From: Jaltomata sinuosa
Lineage: Eukaryota; Streptophyta; Magnoliopsida; Solanales; Solanaceae
DNA length: 64,000 nucleotides
Direction of reading: 5' to 3'
Assembly (NCBI GenBank): GCA_003996215.1
Contig: QJPP01000279.1
Location: forward strand, 372,001-436,000
The notes under the pieces are model-generated. The model saw only the letters and a list, made by a program, of their open reading frames with translations, had not been told where the DNA came from and did no database searches. The position numbers and the translations under genes are program-made. Below are positions 21,531 to 32,514 of this stretch, piece by piece; the first letter of the stretch is position 1, and each line of letters opens with the position of its first letter.

Positions 21531-24135
21531 TGTCACGCCCCAAACCATGGGAGGCATGACCGACACTCGGAGCCCCAAAAGGCCGAGGGTGCCAAAATAG
21601 ATTGTATCTCTGTTGAACCTGCTGGGGGTCTGAGACCGACAAGGTCTCTAAGAATTACAATTTGAAACACTGAAAGCTCAATAGTAGTTAAGCAACTCAA
21701 GGCCGACAAGGCTATTATCATAGTAGATAACTAATAACAAGGCCGACAAGGCCATACCCAACACTGATGTACATCTACACGTCTACAAGCCTCTAGGAGT
21801 AAGTAAAATATCTCATATCCAGGACAGGGCCCTGGACTACCCATAAGCTGTACATATACATAACCTGGTCAAAATATAAGGTAGACCTCTGACTCGTCAG
21901 CTCCAGGAAGAATGGAGCTTACCAAAATAGCTGAACTCCGCAACTCCTACTGAAGAGGTCTATCTGGGTTTCTGTCTGGACCTGCAGGCATGAATGCAGC
22001 GCCCCCAGGCAATGGGGCGTCAGTACGACAATAATGTACTGGCATGTAAGGTAGAAGCATAAAATCAAGTCGCAAGTAGTAAATTTGAACAAGATAAAAT
22101 ATGAAACTTGTAAACCGTAATTGGTAAGACTCGTTAAGCTCTTTCTCCTTTATTCTTTTTAGAACACAACACATGCATTAACTCACGCTGCAACTCACTA
22201 TTTATAACCCACACTGAACCACAACAGCGCCTCGGCGCCCCCTGTATTTAATAGCCTCAATATGGCAGTAGCGCCTCGGCGCACACTATGTATATAATGG
22301 CCTCAATATGGCAGTAGCACCTCGGTGCACACTATGTGTATAATGGCCTCAATATGGCAGTAGCACCTCGGTGCACACTATGTATATAATAGCCTCAATA
22401 TGGCAGTAGCACCTCGTGCACACTAACACGCAAACCACACATAATAAGTGTATTACTAGATTGACCTTCAAAGCTATTCTTGTTATTTATGAAGGTTCAT
22501 TTAGATAACTTCTTTAGCCTTGGCTTACTAGGTGTTGGAATCAACATACCAAACACATATAAATGGGGATTGACTTTCTAACTTTCCTTGTATACTTTCT
22601 AAAGCTTGATTAGAGATCACAATACAAAGAAGAAACTCGACAAATGGATAACTTACGTTTTGTGCAAAAAGAATCGGATTTTTATAAGAAGGCGACTTGA
22701 ATCACCATAATGTATAAATTAGTTCCTTAAGACTTGTTGAGTTACCAAATCAGCTCTCTTACAACCAAATACTCAAACTCCTTCTTTCGGAAATTTAGAG
22801 TTCTATTTCTAGATTCATGTCGATAAGGAATAAAGAAGCCTTAACATACCTCGTTCCTTCCGAAGATTGCGCTTACCACAACTTGGACTTTCCCTTATTA
22901 AGTTAATCTACAACACAAGGGTATAATGAAGCTAATATTAGCTCTTAAACCTGCTGCAACATTCCCAAAACAGTAGCTAAACATTTCCCGGGCAGATTTA
23001 CGTATTTTGCATTAATTAAAGGTGTATCGTCACACCTTCCTCCCCTTATCCAATACACATCACACACACACCAACCTACTGCCTCCAATAATACAAAACA
23101 CATCAAACATCCCCTACACAACCCACCATGCCGAAATACAATAGCAACACATTGAACCCACGGCTTCCGATCGCCGTCCCGTGAGTTCTTAACAACAATT
23201 CAAAAACAATTGTCCATCCGAACTTCAATCCAAAAATATTATTATGGGCAGAGTACTTACCACACTTGAAGGTGTGTTTTTATCCTCTTTTTATTGATTC
23301 TTTAAAAGCTTAAGTACCCCCTACACATACACCAACAAGAGAAGAAGAAATCTCTTAATTGTTACACAATTTCCATGTGTTAAATCATAAGAAAGGGGCT
23401 GCCATAGTTCATGTCTTTCTTACTATAGGATATCCTAGCTATATGTAGTAGATTAATACCAAGATAACAAGTTGTTTAACTCCCCTTAAGCTTCAATTAA
23501 TCTTGGTCTTCTTAGAACCCTAAAGGGAAAGAAGGGCTGCCAAAAAGGAAATGAGATAAGAGAGAATTTTCCAGCTTTTTGTGATCAACATTGATCAGCA
23601 AATGGCCTATATAAAGGGACCTTTTTGGCCGACTTTTTTTGAGTATATTTGGGCCAAAATGGGTCAAGAAACTTGGGCCAAAATTCCCCTTTGCTTGGGC
23701 CTCAAAAGGGTTAAGTTTTGGGGCTGATTTTGGGCTTCTCTTGGGTCAAAATGTGGTCAATATTGGTGGCTACCTTTTGTAGTTGTTTGGGCCAGATTTG
23801 GTTGTGCTTGGATGGGCCAACTTTAAGCTTCATTTGGGCTACCATTAGGTCTAATAATCCATGGTGTTGCTGCCCATAATCGGCCCTCGGAACTTAGTTC
23901 GTTAGCGTAGGTAGGTGATGCACCTACTTGTCACCTAAGAGCTTAGATAAGTCGAGCAAGTACCTCACTTGTTTTATCTCATTTTCAAAACCCTCCTCCT
24001 ATAATTAACTTAACACTTATATACATTTGACCATTTCAAATTCTAGGCCAAAGTACCCCTTCACAATCTCGAGCTCAAATACCTTCGTCGATATTTACTT
24101 AGTCACATAGGTTTTGAAAGGTACGGGGTGTTATA
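21531..24135 (-). repeat. D LTR-R (2605 bp), 5' LTR of D1
   Basis: Its plus-strand start is TGTCACGCCCC. It ends GGGGTGTTATA (CA mutated to TA) directly against B LTR sequence CTAGCCCCCGTGG. It differs from LTR-L mainly by about 190 extra bp (22065-22255) and a few scattered substitutions, suggesting a recent insertion. The TATA-like core is at 23608-23615. Confidence 0.92.
22218..22445. repeat. 46-bp tandem repeats in D LTR-R (about 5 units)
   Basis: GGCAGTAGC occurs at 22264, 22310, 22356 and 22402, with a degenerate unit before it from about 22218. Palindromes are GCGCC-TC-GGCGC in the first two units and GCACC-TC-GGTGC in the next two. The last unit has lost one G. Confidence 0.9.
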
Positions 24136-24567
24136 CTAGCCCCCGTGGAACGGGGGTGGTTCTTGACGTCCCGTCTTCGTCTCCAATGCAATGTTTCCAA
24201 CTTATTTTTTGTCCCAATGGTTTGTAACATGTTTGTAGGCTTCAATCAGCTCCCATAACTGTTCCAAAGGTCTCCTACAAGAGCTCACAACACACGTAAG
24301 TCCATATAATCAACAAAGAGTTCATTAAAGTACGCTAGAATAGTCATAGCTCAAGCTAGCAAAGCTAGTTTCCTCGTCTAAACTCTAATTGATCTTTTTA
24401 ACTCATTATTTGTTCCAAATGCAACCCAAACACTATAAGCAAATATGTTAGTCACAGAGTACACCCTTTACACACTACATACCTCAATAGTACATCAAGT
24501 TATCCTCAAAACTAAGCTAAATACGCGTAAATAATGACACTTAGGCGTATAAATACGCCTAAGATCA
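24136..24567 (-). repeat. B 3' LTR, truncated (432 bp kept)
   Basis: It aligns to 39111-39542. Shared words are GGTGGTTCTTGACGTCC, TTTGTAGGCTTCAATCAGCT and AAGGTCTCCTACAAGAGCTC. The homology begins at CTAGCC immediately after the D end (24135). The remaining 1 kb or so is missing and is not on the far side of D. Confidence 0.88.
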
Positions 24568-24583
24568 CCACCCCACACTTAAA
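24568..24583 (-). other. B polypurine tract
   Basis: The element strand reads TTTAAGTGTGGGGTGG directly before the LTR start TGATCTTAGGCG. A near copy lies internally at 35141-35158. Confidence 0.75.
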
Positions 24584-25521
24584 GCCTTATTTGTCCTCGA
24601 AAAACTCTCTACACTAATCACAATCAAGGAAGGCTCTATTAAAACTAAGACACTCATGCTAGAACTGCAACTACCATAAGAATAGCAAGTTCTATATTAG
24701 CATGCCATATTACAACTAGAATCGTATGAACACTACTTCAAGACCTCCTAGCCTCAAGAATTGACTCTATTTAGTTGGAAAACTCATGCATAATACTCAC
24801 AAAGAAATCATATGAGTCACCTATTTATCATCAAACAAGTGCCCTCATCACAAGAGAGTTACCCAGATTCACTCACACATATGCAAATTATCACAAGAAT
24901 GGGTGTAAGAATCAAATTCCGCTCACTCTCACAAAGAATTCACATGTCACATAAGATGAACCATAAGCTTTCCCTTAGTGTAGTACTCTACTAATATCAG
25001 AATGTCAGAGCTCAAGATTAAGTAGGACTTTAAGGGTTGTAATGTCGGCTAAGGGATAAGTACGAACTATTTGGTTAGGAATAGTGACTCTCTTCCCTAA
25101 GAACTTTAATACATCACACTTTACATTAAGCTCATCTTCAACTAAACTATTTTACACCATTATTATCTTCCCAACTTTCTTTTGTTTTGCCCCATCTTTT
25201 TAAGTTAGCTTACATATCTTAGGTAGAGAGTATTTGCTATCGACACATGAATGAATTTTCCTTTCATTACATTACTCCCTAACAACCAACACATAAACAT
25301 TTTCAACACACCAGAAGCTATTTCATTGGGATTCACTTCACGTTTTCCTTTTTCAAATTTTCTACTCCTTAACATCTTAATTTATTCACTAAAGCACTTA
25401 GGAGTTTTGGATCAAATTGTAGGCAATTGAAGGAAAAGGAATAAGCTACATATGAGGCTACCAAAGAACAGGCTAAAGGGTCAATGTGGCTAGCTAAGGT
25501 TAGGCACAAGGGGTAGATAAA
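24584..25521 (-). other. B non-coding 3' region, distal part
   Basis: No ORF of interest. The stretch aligns by eye with the same region of relic E (40728-41153, then 52601 on), for example TGTCGGCTAAGGGATAAG versus TGTCGGCTAAGGAACGAG. It is split from 34539-35400 by insertion of A. Confidence 0.6.
25517..25521. other. Left target-site duplication of element A
   Basis: ATAAA immediately precedes the A LTR. The identical ATAAA follows at 34534-34538. The 5-bp duplication is typical of Ty3/gypsy integration. Confidence 0.9.
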
Positions 25522-27480
25522 TGTTACGCCCTGAGGTTACCCCCTATACGTAACACGGGACCTGGGACCACGAGTGCTCCAAGCTAACCCTTGGTCATAG
25601 AATAACTCAGGTATATCAATTAGGCATAGCAGAAGCATAGATAGAATATTAGGCAACCCAAAACCATAAATGATAAGTCAATAAGAAACATAGTTTTAAA
25701 AGAGTGACTCGAATACTGGCTATGTCTGAAAAGCCTCTACACATGACATAAGGAGTTGCTAGGACAAGACCCTAGCTAACTCAAGGTATGGAAGTAAATA
25801 GTCAAAAACTAGCTAGAATCATAACTAGCCCTCAAACCATGAGGACTCACTGACACTGACTGGAAATGGCCTGCGATCTCTAGCCACATGCTTGAGGAAG
25901 GGGACCTGAATCTGCATCGTCAAGAGGATGCAATGCAAAATATGCGTCAGTACTATAGGATGTACTGATTATGTGAGATATGCATGTTCATGATAAAAAC
26001 ATACTTAAAACATATTTAAAATGAGCTCTTTCGAAATAAGAGATAGCATAAGAAATTATCAAAGTATAAGACATAAACATGAAGTAAAGTCAAGGTTCAA
26101 AGTAAGGTATCATATAACTTCATAACTTGAAAATAATCATGTGGGAGTTTCTCTTAACCGACATAAACCATGCTGAGCTACATGGAGTACACTATCATGC
26201 ACCCACAGTGAAAAAGGTTGTCTTAACCGGCCAAGGTTAGAACCATGTTCATAAGGATCCTTTCATAAGCCACAGAGGGAAACCTACGCAGGCAACGTAG
26301 TTTTGGACTTGGATTGTCTAGAACCCTCATCGCTCGGTCCTAAATACTACTCCCTAAACATATAACATAAGGCTCACATACATGTGATATATGTAGATGT
26401 CAAGCTTGTTCATAAATATGTTTTGCGTGTCTTGCTTTGCGTGATAGTTCATAACTTGAAAACTTGCATGACACTAGTTCAATTTCATAATAATATATAC
26501 TTTCATAAAAATAGGAACTAGGCATGCACTTGCTTGAAATTCATGAAAACATGCTATCAAATCCCCAATTAACTTCAATCAATTTATGCATGTAGAATTT
26601 TCCATAATTAGCCTTCAATTTGAAATAGGAGTTCATATGCAAAAACCCATGCAAAATCATGCAATTTAGTAGTAATTTCATAATAAAATCATGAGAAGAC
26701 AATTTATAGCAAAATCCATAAGAACTGGGTAAGAACCCTAATTTAAAAGTTCATGAAATCAAAATAAAGATTTGGGATTTTGGGAACAAGGGTGAAAGGA
26801 ACCCATTGTTGAATACCCACATACCTTGATTGAAGTTAACCCACTTGAAATTGAAAAGAAAGGAGACTTGATCTTGGAGCTTGAGACTTGGAGCTTGAAG
26901 GAGTTCTTTTCCTTTTTGATAGATGAATGAAGATTTGAGGAGGGAATTAGGCTAATGAGGTTGAAAACCCTTCTAGAATTAGTCAAAACGACCTCATTTA
27001 GGAGTTAAAAGGGTGGGTAATTATAAAAATACCCCTGGGACTTAATTAAGAAAAAGCTAGTTTAAAGCTCGGCTTCAGGTTCCACGGGTCCCTTCCATGA
27101 ATGGTAGAACTTCTCACAGCTCGTGGACTTGAGTCGTGGTTCCTGAGCTAAAATTTCAAGCTGCGGATAACTTTCCACGGACTAACAAGATGACCCATAT
27201 AAACTTCTACGAGTCCTGGAACCAATTTGTAGTTCCAGGGGAAATGATCACTCTCTGTCTGATTTCCACGGGTTGTACCACGATCCGTGGAAACATCCAC
27301 AAACCGTGAAACTGACCCATGGTCCTCAGACCTAAGGGTGGTCTGCAGGACTGGGATCACGAGTATTTTCCACGACTCATGGAACTTTCCACGGCTCTTG
27401 GACTTGACCCGTGGTCCCTGGAAGTTTAACATTTTGCAAGTTCTGAGTTTAAAAGCTGAATCAATTTACGAGGTGTTATA
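25522..27480 (-). repeat. A 3' LTR (1959 bp)
   Basis: Its plus-strand start is TGTTACGCCCTGAGG. It ends GAGGTGTTATA (CA to TA). It carries the CACGAG/CTCGTGG/CCGTGG cluster at 27070-27420. It lacks about 70 bp present in the other LTR at 33405-33480. Confidence 0.92.
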
Positions 27481-27493
27481 ATATCTCTCCCTT
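27481..27493 (-). other. A polypurine tract
   Basis: The element strand reads CAAGGGAGAGATAT directly before the 3' LTR. The upstream CATTCGAGGATGAATT (27500-27515) is the usual neighbour in this clade. Confidence 0.8.
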
Positions 27494-27712
27494 GGGATAA
27501 TTCATCCTCGAATGAAGACTAAACAAGGAAAACTGGAGAGAACAACAGCCCAACCAACAACAAAACATGGAAACAAAGGAATAAACATGAAAACTGAACT
27601 TTTCAACTTAAAACATGACTGAATCAACTTAAAAACATGAATACATGCTAGGATCATGAGGAAAATTGATGGAGTAGAATCGGAGGAACATACTAAGGAG
27701 GAAACTATTACC

Positions 27713-28990
27713 TCAAGCTGAAACAGAATCAGAAGGGAAGAGATGAGGGTACTTGGCTTTCATGGCTGCTTCTGCTTCCCAAGTAGCTAACTCAACAAGC
27801 TGATTCCTCCAAAGAACTTTTACCAAAGTGAATTCTTTATTTCTCAACCTCCGAATCTGACGATCAATAATCTCCACGGGAACCTCCTCATAAGTGAGAC
27901 TATCCTTCACACCCACATCCTCCAAAGGGACAATCAAGGTCGGATCACCAACACACTTCTTCAACAAGGAAATATGGAAAACGGGATGAACCACTTGTAA
28001 ATACGATGGTAAATCCAAATCATAAGCAACACTACCAACTCTCCTCAAAATCTGATAAGGACCTACAAAACGGGGACTAATCTTCCCTTTCTTTCCAAAT
28101 CTCATCACACCCTTCATGGGTGACACCTTCATAAAAATCCAATCATCAACCTCAAATTCCAATTCCCTTATCCTCACATTCGCATATGATTTCTGTCGAA
28201 TCTGAGCGGTCTTCAACCTCTCCCTAATAAGTTGAACCTTTTCCATAGTCTCATGAACCAAATCTGGACCAATCAAGGCTGCCTCACCTACCTCAAACCA
28301 ATCGATAGGAGACCTACACCTTCGACCATAAAGTGCCTTATAAGGAGCCATCTAGATGCTAGAGTGAAAGTTGTTGTTGTAGAAAAACTCGATAAGAGGT
28401 AAGTGATCATCCCAATTACCTTTGAAGTCAATCACGCAAGCTCTCAACATATCCTTCAAAGTCTGAATAGTAAGCTATGCCTAGCCATCCGTCTGTGGGT
28501 GAAAATCTTTGCTAAGCTTCATCTGAGTACCAAGACCTCTCTGAAATGACCTCCAAAACTGGAAGGTAAACTGAGTACCTTTATCTGAAATGATAAACAA
28601 AGGAACACCATGCAATCTGACTATCTCTCGAATGTATAGTCTGGCATAATCATTTGCTGAATCAGTAGTCTTAACAGCCAAGAAGTGGGATGAGTTAGTC
28701 ATCTAGTCGACGATCACCCAAATGGAATTATGTTGCCTTCGAGTATGAGGCAAACCTGTGATAAAGTCCATATTGATTTCTTCCCACTTCCAAGTAGGAA
28801 GGTCAATGTCCTGAGTCATGCCACCCGGCTGCTGATGCTCTACCTTCACTTGCTGACAGTTGGGACACTTAGCCACAAAACCAGCTATGTCCCTCTTCAT
28901 ACTATTCCACCAATAGACTTCTCGTAGATCACGGTATATCTTGGTGGCACCAGGATGGATAGAATATCTAGAATTATGAGCCTCAATCAA
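27713..28990 (-). pseudogene. A integrase with chromodomain
   Basis: The finger HNSRYSIHPGATKIYRDL...CPNCQQVK and NMDFITGLP lie in 28990-28703. A TAG follows IWVIVD (near 28703). IISDKGTQF has the second Asp in 28702-28481. At the catalytic QAER position the sequence reads stop-A-stop (28477-28485), so the Glu codon is itself a stop. A further TAG precedes MAPYKALYGRRCRSP (28352). The open 28351-27713 part ends in a chromodomain (IIDRQIRRLRNKEFTLVKVL, WEAEAAMKAKYPHLF). Inactive. Confidence 0.9.
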
Positions 28991-28996
28991 AATCTA

Positions 28997-30659
28997 CTAT
29001 CTCAACCCATGTACATATGGCACATACAATCGACCTTGATAACGAAGCACCCCATCTCCCCATTGGGAGAAAAACTCAACTCTTTGCTGATGGATTGCAC
29101 CCTTTAGCTGAAGCAGAATGGGGTCACTGTCTTTCTTTGCTTTTACCTGAGCTACCAAAGATGATTCGAATCCATTCTGAACAATAACACCACCTTCTGT
29201 CGAGTTCATAAGGCAAACTCCCAATCGAGCAAGCCTATGTACCTCCGTAACCAATTCCTTCTTTCCATCTTCAACTGAAGATACACTACCCATGGATAAT
29301 CTACTAAGTGCATCCGCTACAATATTTGCCTTACCCGGGTGGTAAAGCACACTCATATCATAATCCTTAAGGAGCTCAAGCCATCTCCTTTGATGCAAAT
29401 TCAATTCCTTCTGAGTGAACACATACTGAAGACTCTTATGATTGGTGAAAACATTCACATGCACACCATACAAGTAATGTCTCCAAATATTCAAGGTGAA
29501 AAACATGGATACTAGCTCAAGATCATGAGTAGGGTAGTTCTTTTCATAAACCTTAAGCTGTCTAGAGGCATAAGCAATCACTTTACCATGCTGCATCAAA
29601 ACACAACCCAAGCCAATCCTAGAAGCATCACAATATGCAACAAAGCCATTTAGGCCCTCGGGTAGAGCCAACACTGGAGTTGTGGTCAATCTAGTCTTCA
29701 ATTTATGAAAGTTCTTCTCACATAGATCAGACCACTGAAATTTTACCTTTTTCCGAGTCAATAGAGTCAAAGGGGCAGCAAAGGAAGAAAACCCTTCCAC
29801 AAACCTCCTCTAGTAACCAGCCAAACCCAAAAAGCTCCTAATATCAGACGGTGAAGTGGGTCTAGGCCAGTTCTTTACTGCCTCAATCTTTTAAGAATCA
29901 ACCTGAATACCATCTCTAGTCACAATATGACCCAGAAAAGTAACAGACTACATCCAAAACTCACACTTACTGAACTTAACAAACAACTGCCGATCCTTGA
30001 GGGTTTGCAACACAATTCTCAAATGGTCTGCATGCTCCTCCTCACTTCAAGAGTAGATAAGGATATCATCATTGAAAATAATCACAAATATATCCAAATA
30101 CTATTTGAACACACTGTTCATCAAATCCATAAAGGCTGCAGGAGCATTCCTCAGACCAAAAGACATAACAACAAATTCATTATGACCATACCGAGTCCTA
30201 AAGGCTATCTTTGGAATATCACACTCTCGAACATGAAGCTGATAATAACTGGATCTAAGGTCGATCTTGGAGAAGAAAATATTACCCTGAAGCTGATCAA
30301 ACAAGTCATCAATCCTAGGAATAGGGTACTTATTCTTAATTGTGCCTTGTTCAACTGACGGTAGTCGATACACATTATGAGGGAACCATCTTTCTTTTGC
30401 ACAAACAAAATTGGGAACCACATGGGGAAATGCTAGGCCTGATGAAACCCTTATCAAGAAGATCCTTTAACTCTTTAAGTTCTGCGAGAGCCATTCTATA
30501 GGAAGGGATAGAGATAGGATTCATATTAGGAAGAAGATCTATCCCAAAGTCGATGTCCCGCTCAGGAGGGACTCTGGGAAAATCTTTGGGAAACACTTCT
30601 GTGAACTCATTCACAATAAGGACATACTGAAAGGATGGGGTTCCAGACTCTGTGTCCAT
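28997..30659 (-). pseudogene. A reverse transcriptase and RNase H
   Basis: The RT N-terminus (DFPRVPPERDIDFGIDLLP) starts at 30659. A frameshift near 30400 falls inside the SPWGAPVLFV-type motif. CIDYRQLNKA is in one frame and FSKIDLRSSYYQLHV in the next. The active site reads IIFNDDILIYS (30064-30078): FIDD became FNDD, with both Asp kept. Stops lie near 30097, 30049, 29949, 29893 and 29814 (LAGY-stop-RRF). RNase H 29800-28997 is open with YCDASRIGLG, HDLELVSM and TNHKSLQY, where the usual Asp of the last motif is Asn. Inactive. Confidence 0.9.
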
Positions 30660-30734
30660 AAATCAAACTATATGATAAACATATCCCTTAGAAATCATCT
30701 TCCTAGCCTTAAGATAAGATATGAAGTGACCTTT

Positions 30735-31103
30735 CTAGGATAGGGGACTACCTTTCCATTCTAAGACGGGTTCATTTGGAAACTTGAAACTGACAACCCG
30801 AGTACGATAATCAACCGAAGCATAACAAGCATACAACCAATCCATACCAAGAATAACATCAAAATCAGTCATCTCCAACTCTACTAAATCCGCTAAAGTG
30901 ACTCTGTGAAGGACTGAGATAGCGAAATTATGGTAGATTCTTTTGGCTAGGACTGACTCACCAACAGGAGTAGAAGCACAAAAGGGTTCTAAAAGTAATT
31001 CAGGACAAATTTCAAATTTGCATGATATATAAGGGGTCACAAAAGATAAGGAGGCACTGGGGTCCAACAAAGCATACACATTAAGAGAGAAGACTTTCAA
31101 CAT
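30735..31103 (-). pseudogene. A protease
   Basis: It is open for 122 codons. The active-site segment is YALLDPSASLSFVTP, where the clade usually has DPGA, so the Gly is Ser. LTRKIYHNF-type and VILGMDWLYACYAS segments follow. It ends with a stop at EWKGSPLS. It is separated from gag by stops near 31110 and 31132. Confidence 0.85.
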
Positions 31104-31134
31104 ACCAGTGACAACATACGGTGAACTCTCCTAG

Positions 31135-32321
31135 TCCTGAAGAGAAGACATAGCATAAAGATGGTTCAAGCGCTGACCACCAGAACTTGAAGCAGTGCCC
31201 TGCTGGGCTGGTCAGCCTCCTAGGGATGCTGGAGCAGACTGAGCCCTACTACCTCCATTCCCCTTCTTAGACGAAGGGAAATCTCTAATCATGTGTCCAG
31301 CCTGTCCACATCCAAAGCGTGCACCTGTGCCTAACCGACACTCTCCCGGGTAATTCTTTCTACACTTACTGCAAATAGGATGGGAGGATCCTTTAGCAAC
31401 ACTCCCCTAAGACTGTGAATAAGAGCCAAATCCACTACCAATCTGATCATGATGAGGCCTCGGGCCCTGGGTAGGAGCACTATCAGAAGAGTGAATGGGT
31501 CCTGATGACTTCTTTTGAAATGAGGAGCGATGTCCACCACCGGACCTCTGATGGCCAAAACCTGAACCCTTAGATCTAAGCTTGTTCTCTTTAGACATCT
31601 CCCTAAGCTTGTCCCCCTCGATCTGCTGAGCATGAGTCATAAGTCAGGAGATACTCATGTCACTCAATAGCATAATATAGCTACACTCTGTTTTCACCAA
31701 GTCTGAGACTCCATAGATATACTTGCTCATCTGATCCTGTGGGTCAGTCACCATAGCAGGAGCGTATCTGGAGAGCTGAGTGAACCTCAAACTGTACTCC
31801 TGGACTGTCATGGATCCCTATCTCAAGTTCACAAACTCCTCAGCCTTCTCTTTCCTCAACTCCCTCGGAAAGAACCGGTCAAGCAAAACCCTTTCGAAAT
31901 ACTCCCAAGTCATAGGGTCCTCGTCCCTAGCCCCAACTTCCTTCCATTGCGTGAACCAAATATGAGCTATATCCTTGAGTTGATAGGATGCTAACTCAAC
32001 CATATCAACCCCAACCACTTGCATAATATCAAAGATTTTCTTCACCTTATCCAAAAAGTTAAGTAGATCTTCCCCAAACTTTGAACCCCAGAATTTCGGC
32101 GGGTTCATACAGATAAAATCACAAACTCGGGCCGCTACCCCATCTTGAGGATGGACAGGGATAGGAGATGGTTGGTTGGCCTGAGCGGCCAAGATCTGGG
32201 CTAGCATATGGATGGCATTCTTGAATTCCTCATTCGTGACCTCGGGGACCAGAACTGGAGGAGAGGGATTTTGAGCAGCTCGGTGAGGCATACACGTCGA
32301 GGCATAATCTAAAATGTACAA
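31135..32321 (-). pseudogene. A gag with broken zinc knuckle
   Basis: The open N-terminal part is 32321-31818: FKNAIHMLAQILAAQ, NPPKFWGSKFGEDLLNFLD, IAHIWFTQWKE and LLDRFFPRELRKEKAEEFVN. A stop follows, and the frame continues through a basic linker (31640-31407). The knuckle region (about 31270-31310) reads RFGCGQAGHMIRDFP, so the first and last Cys of the CX2CX4HX4C pattern are Arg and Phe. The upstream CSKCRKNYPGEC is kept. Non-functional. Confidence 0.85.
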
Positions 32322-32498
32322 GGAAAGGATTAGAGGGATATTAGAGTTAAAATCTAATGCACGATGTGATCATGAAACAAGTGAGGTTTTTATAAGACAT
32401 TTCATAGCTTCCCTCTCATAAGTATGGCGCGCTTCACACACATGAAAGAGATTCTACTTTATGCGGCTTTTAGACATCCTAGGAATCTTAAACATGAG

Positions 32499-32510
32499 GC
32501 TCTGATACCA
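32499..32510 (-). other. A primer-binding site (tRNA-iMet)
   Basis: The plus strand GCTCTGATACCA is a perfect TGGTATCAGAGC on the element strand, 4 bp from the LTR. Confidence 0.93.
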
Positions 32511-32514
32511 ATTT

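Larger units (their letters stand above)
13214..24135 (-). mobile_element. Chromovirus D: LTR-sharing tandem copies D0 and D1 (Tekay/Del type)
   Basis: In plus-strand order this is an 11-bp LTR terminus (13214-13224), 572 bp of D0 internal sequence (13225-13796), LTR-L (13797-16206), the D1 internal region (16207-21530) and LTR-R (21531-24135). The coding strand is minus. D1 has PBS, gag, CCHC, protease, RT, RNase H, integrase and chromodomain in order. No target duplication is present: the left flank is GTATT (C2) and the right flank is CTAGC (B LTR). D0 and D1 share LTR-L. Confidence 0.88.

Noticed and set aside
24584..25521. Host intergenic DNA between D and A
   Set aside because: It aligns with the E non-coding region and continues at 34539 after A, so it is the 3' region of B.
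29927..30358. Plus-strand ORF of 143 codons
   Set aside because: It is antisense to the A reverse transcriptase, including the FNDD box.
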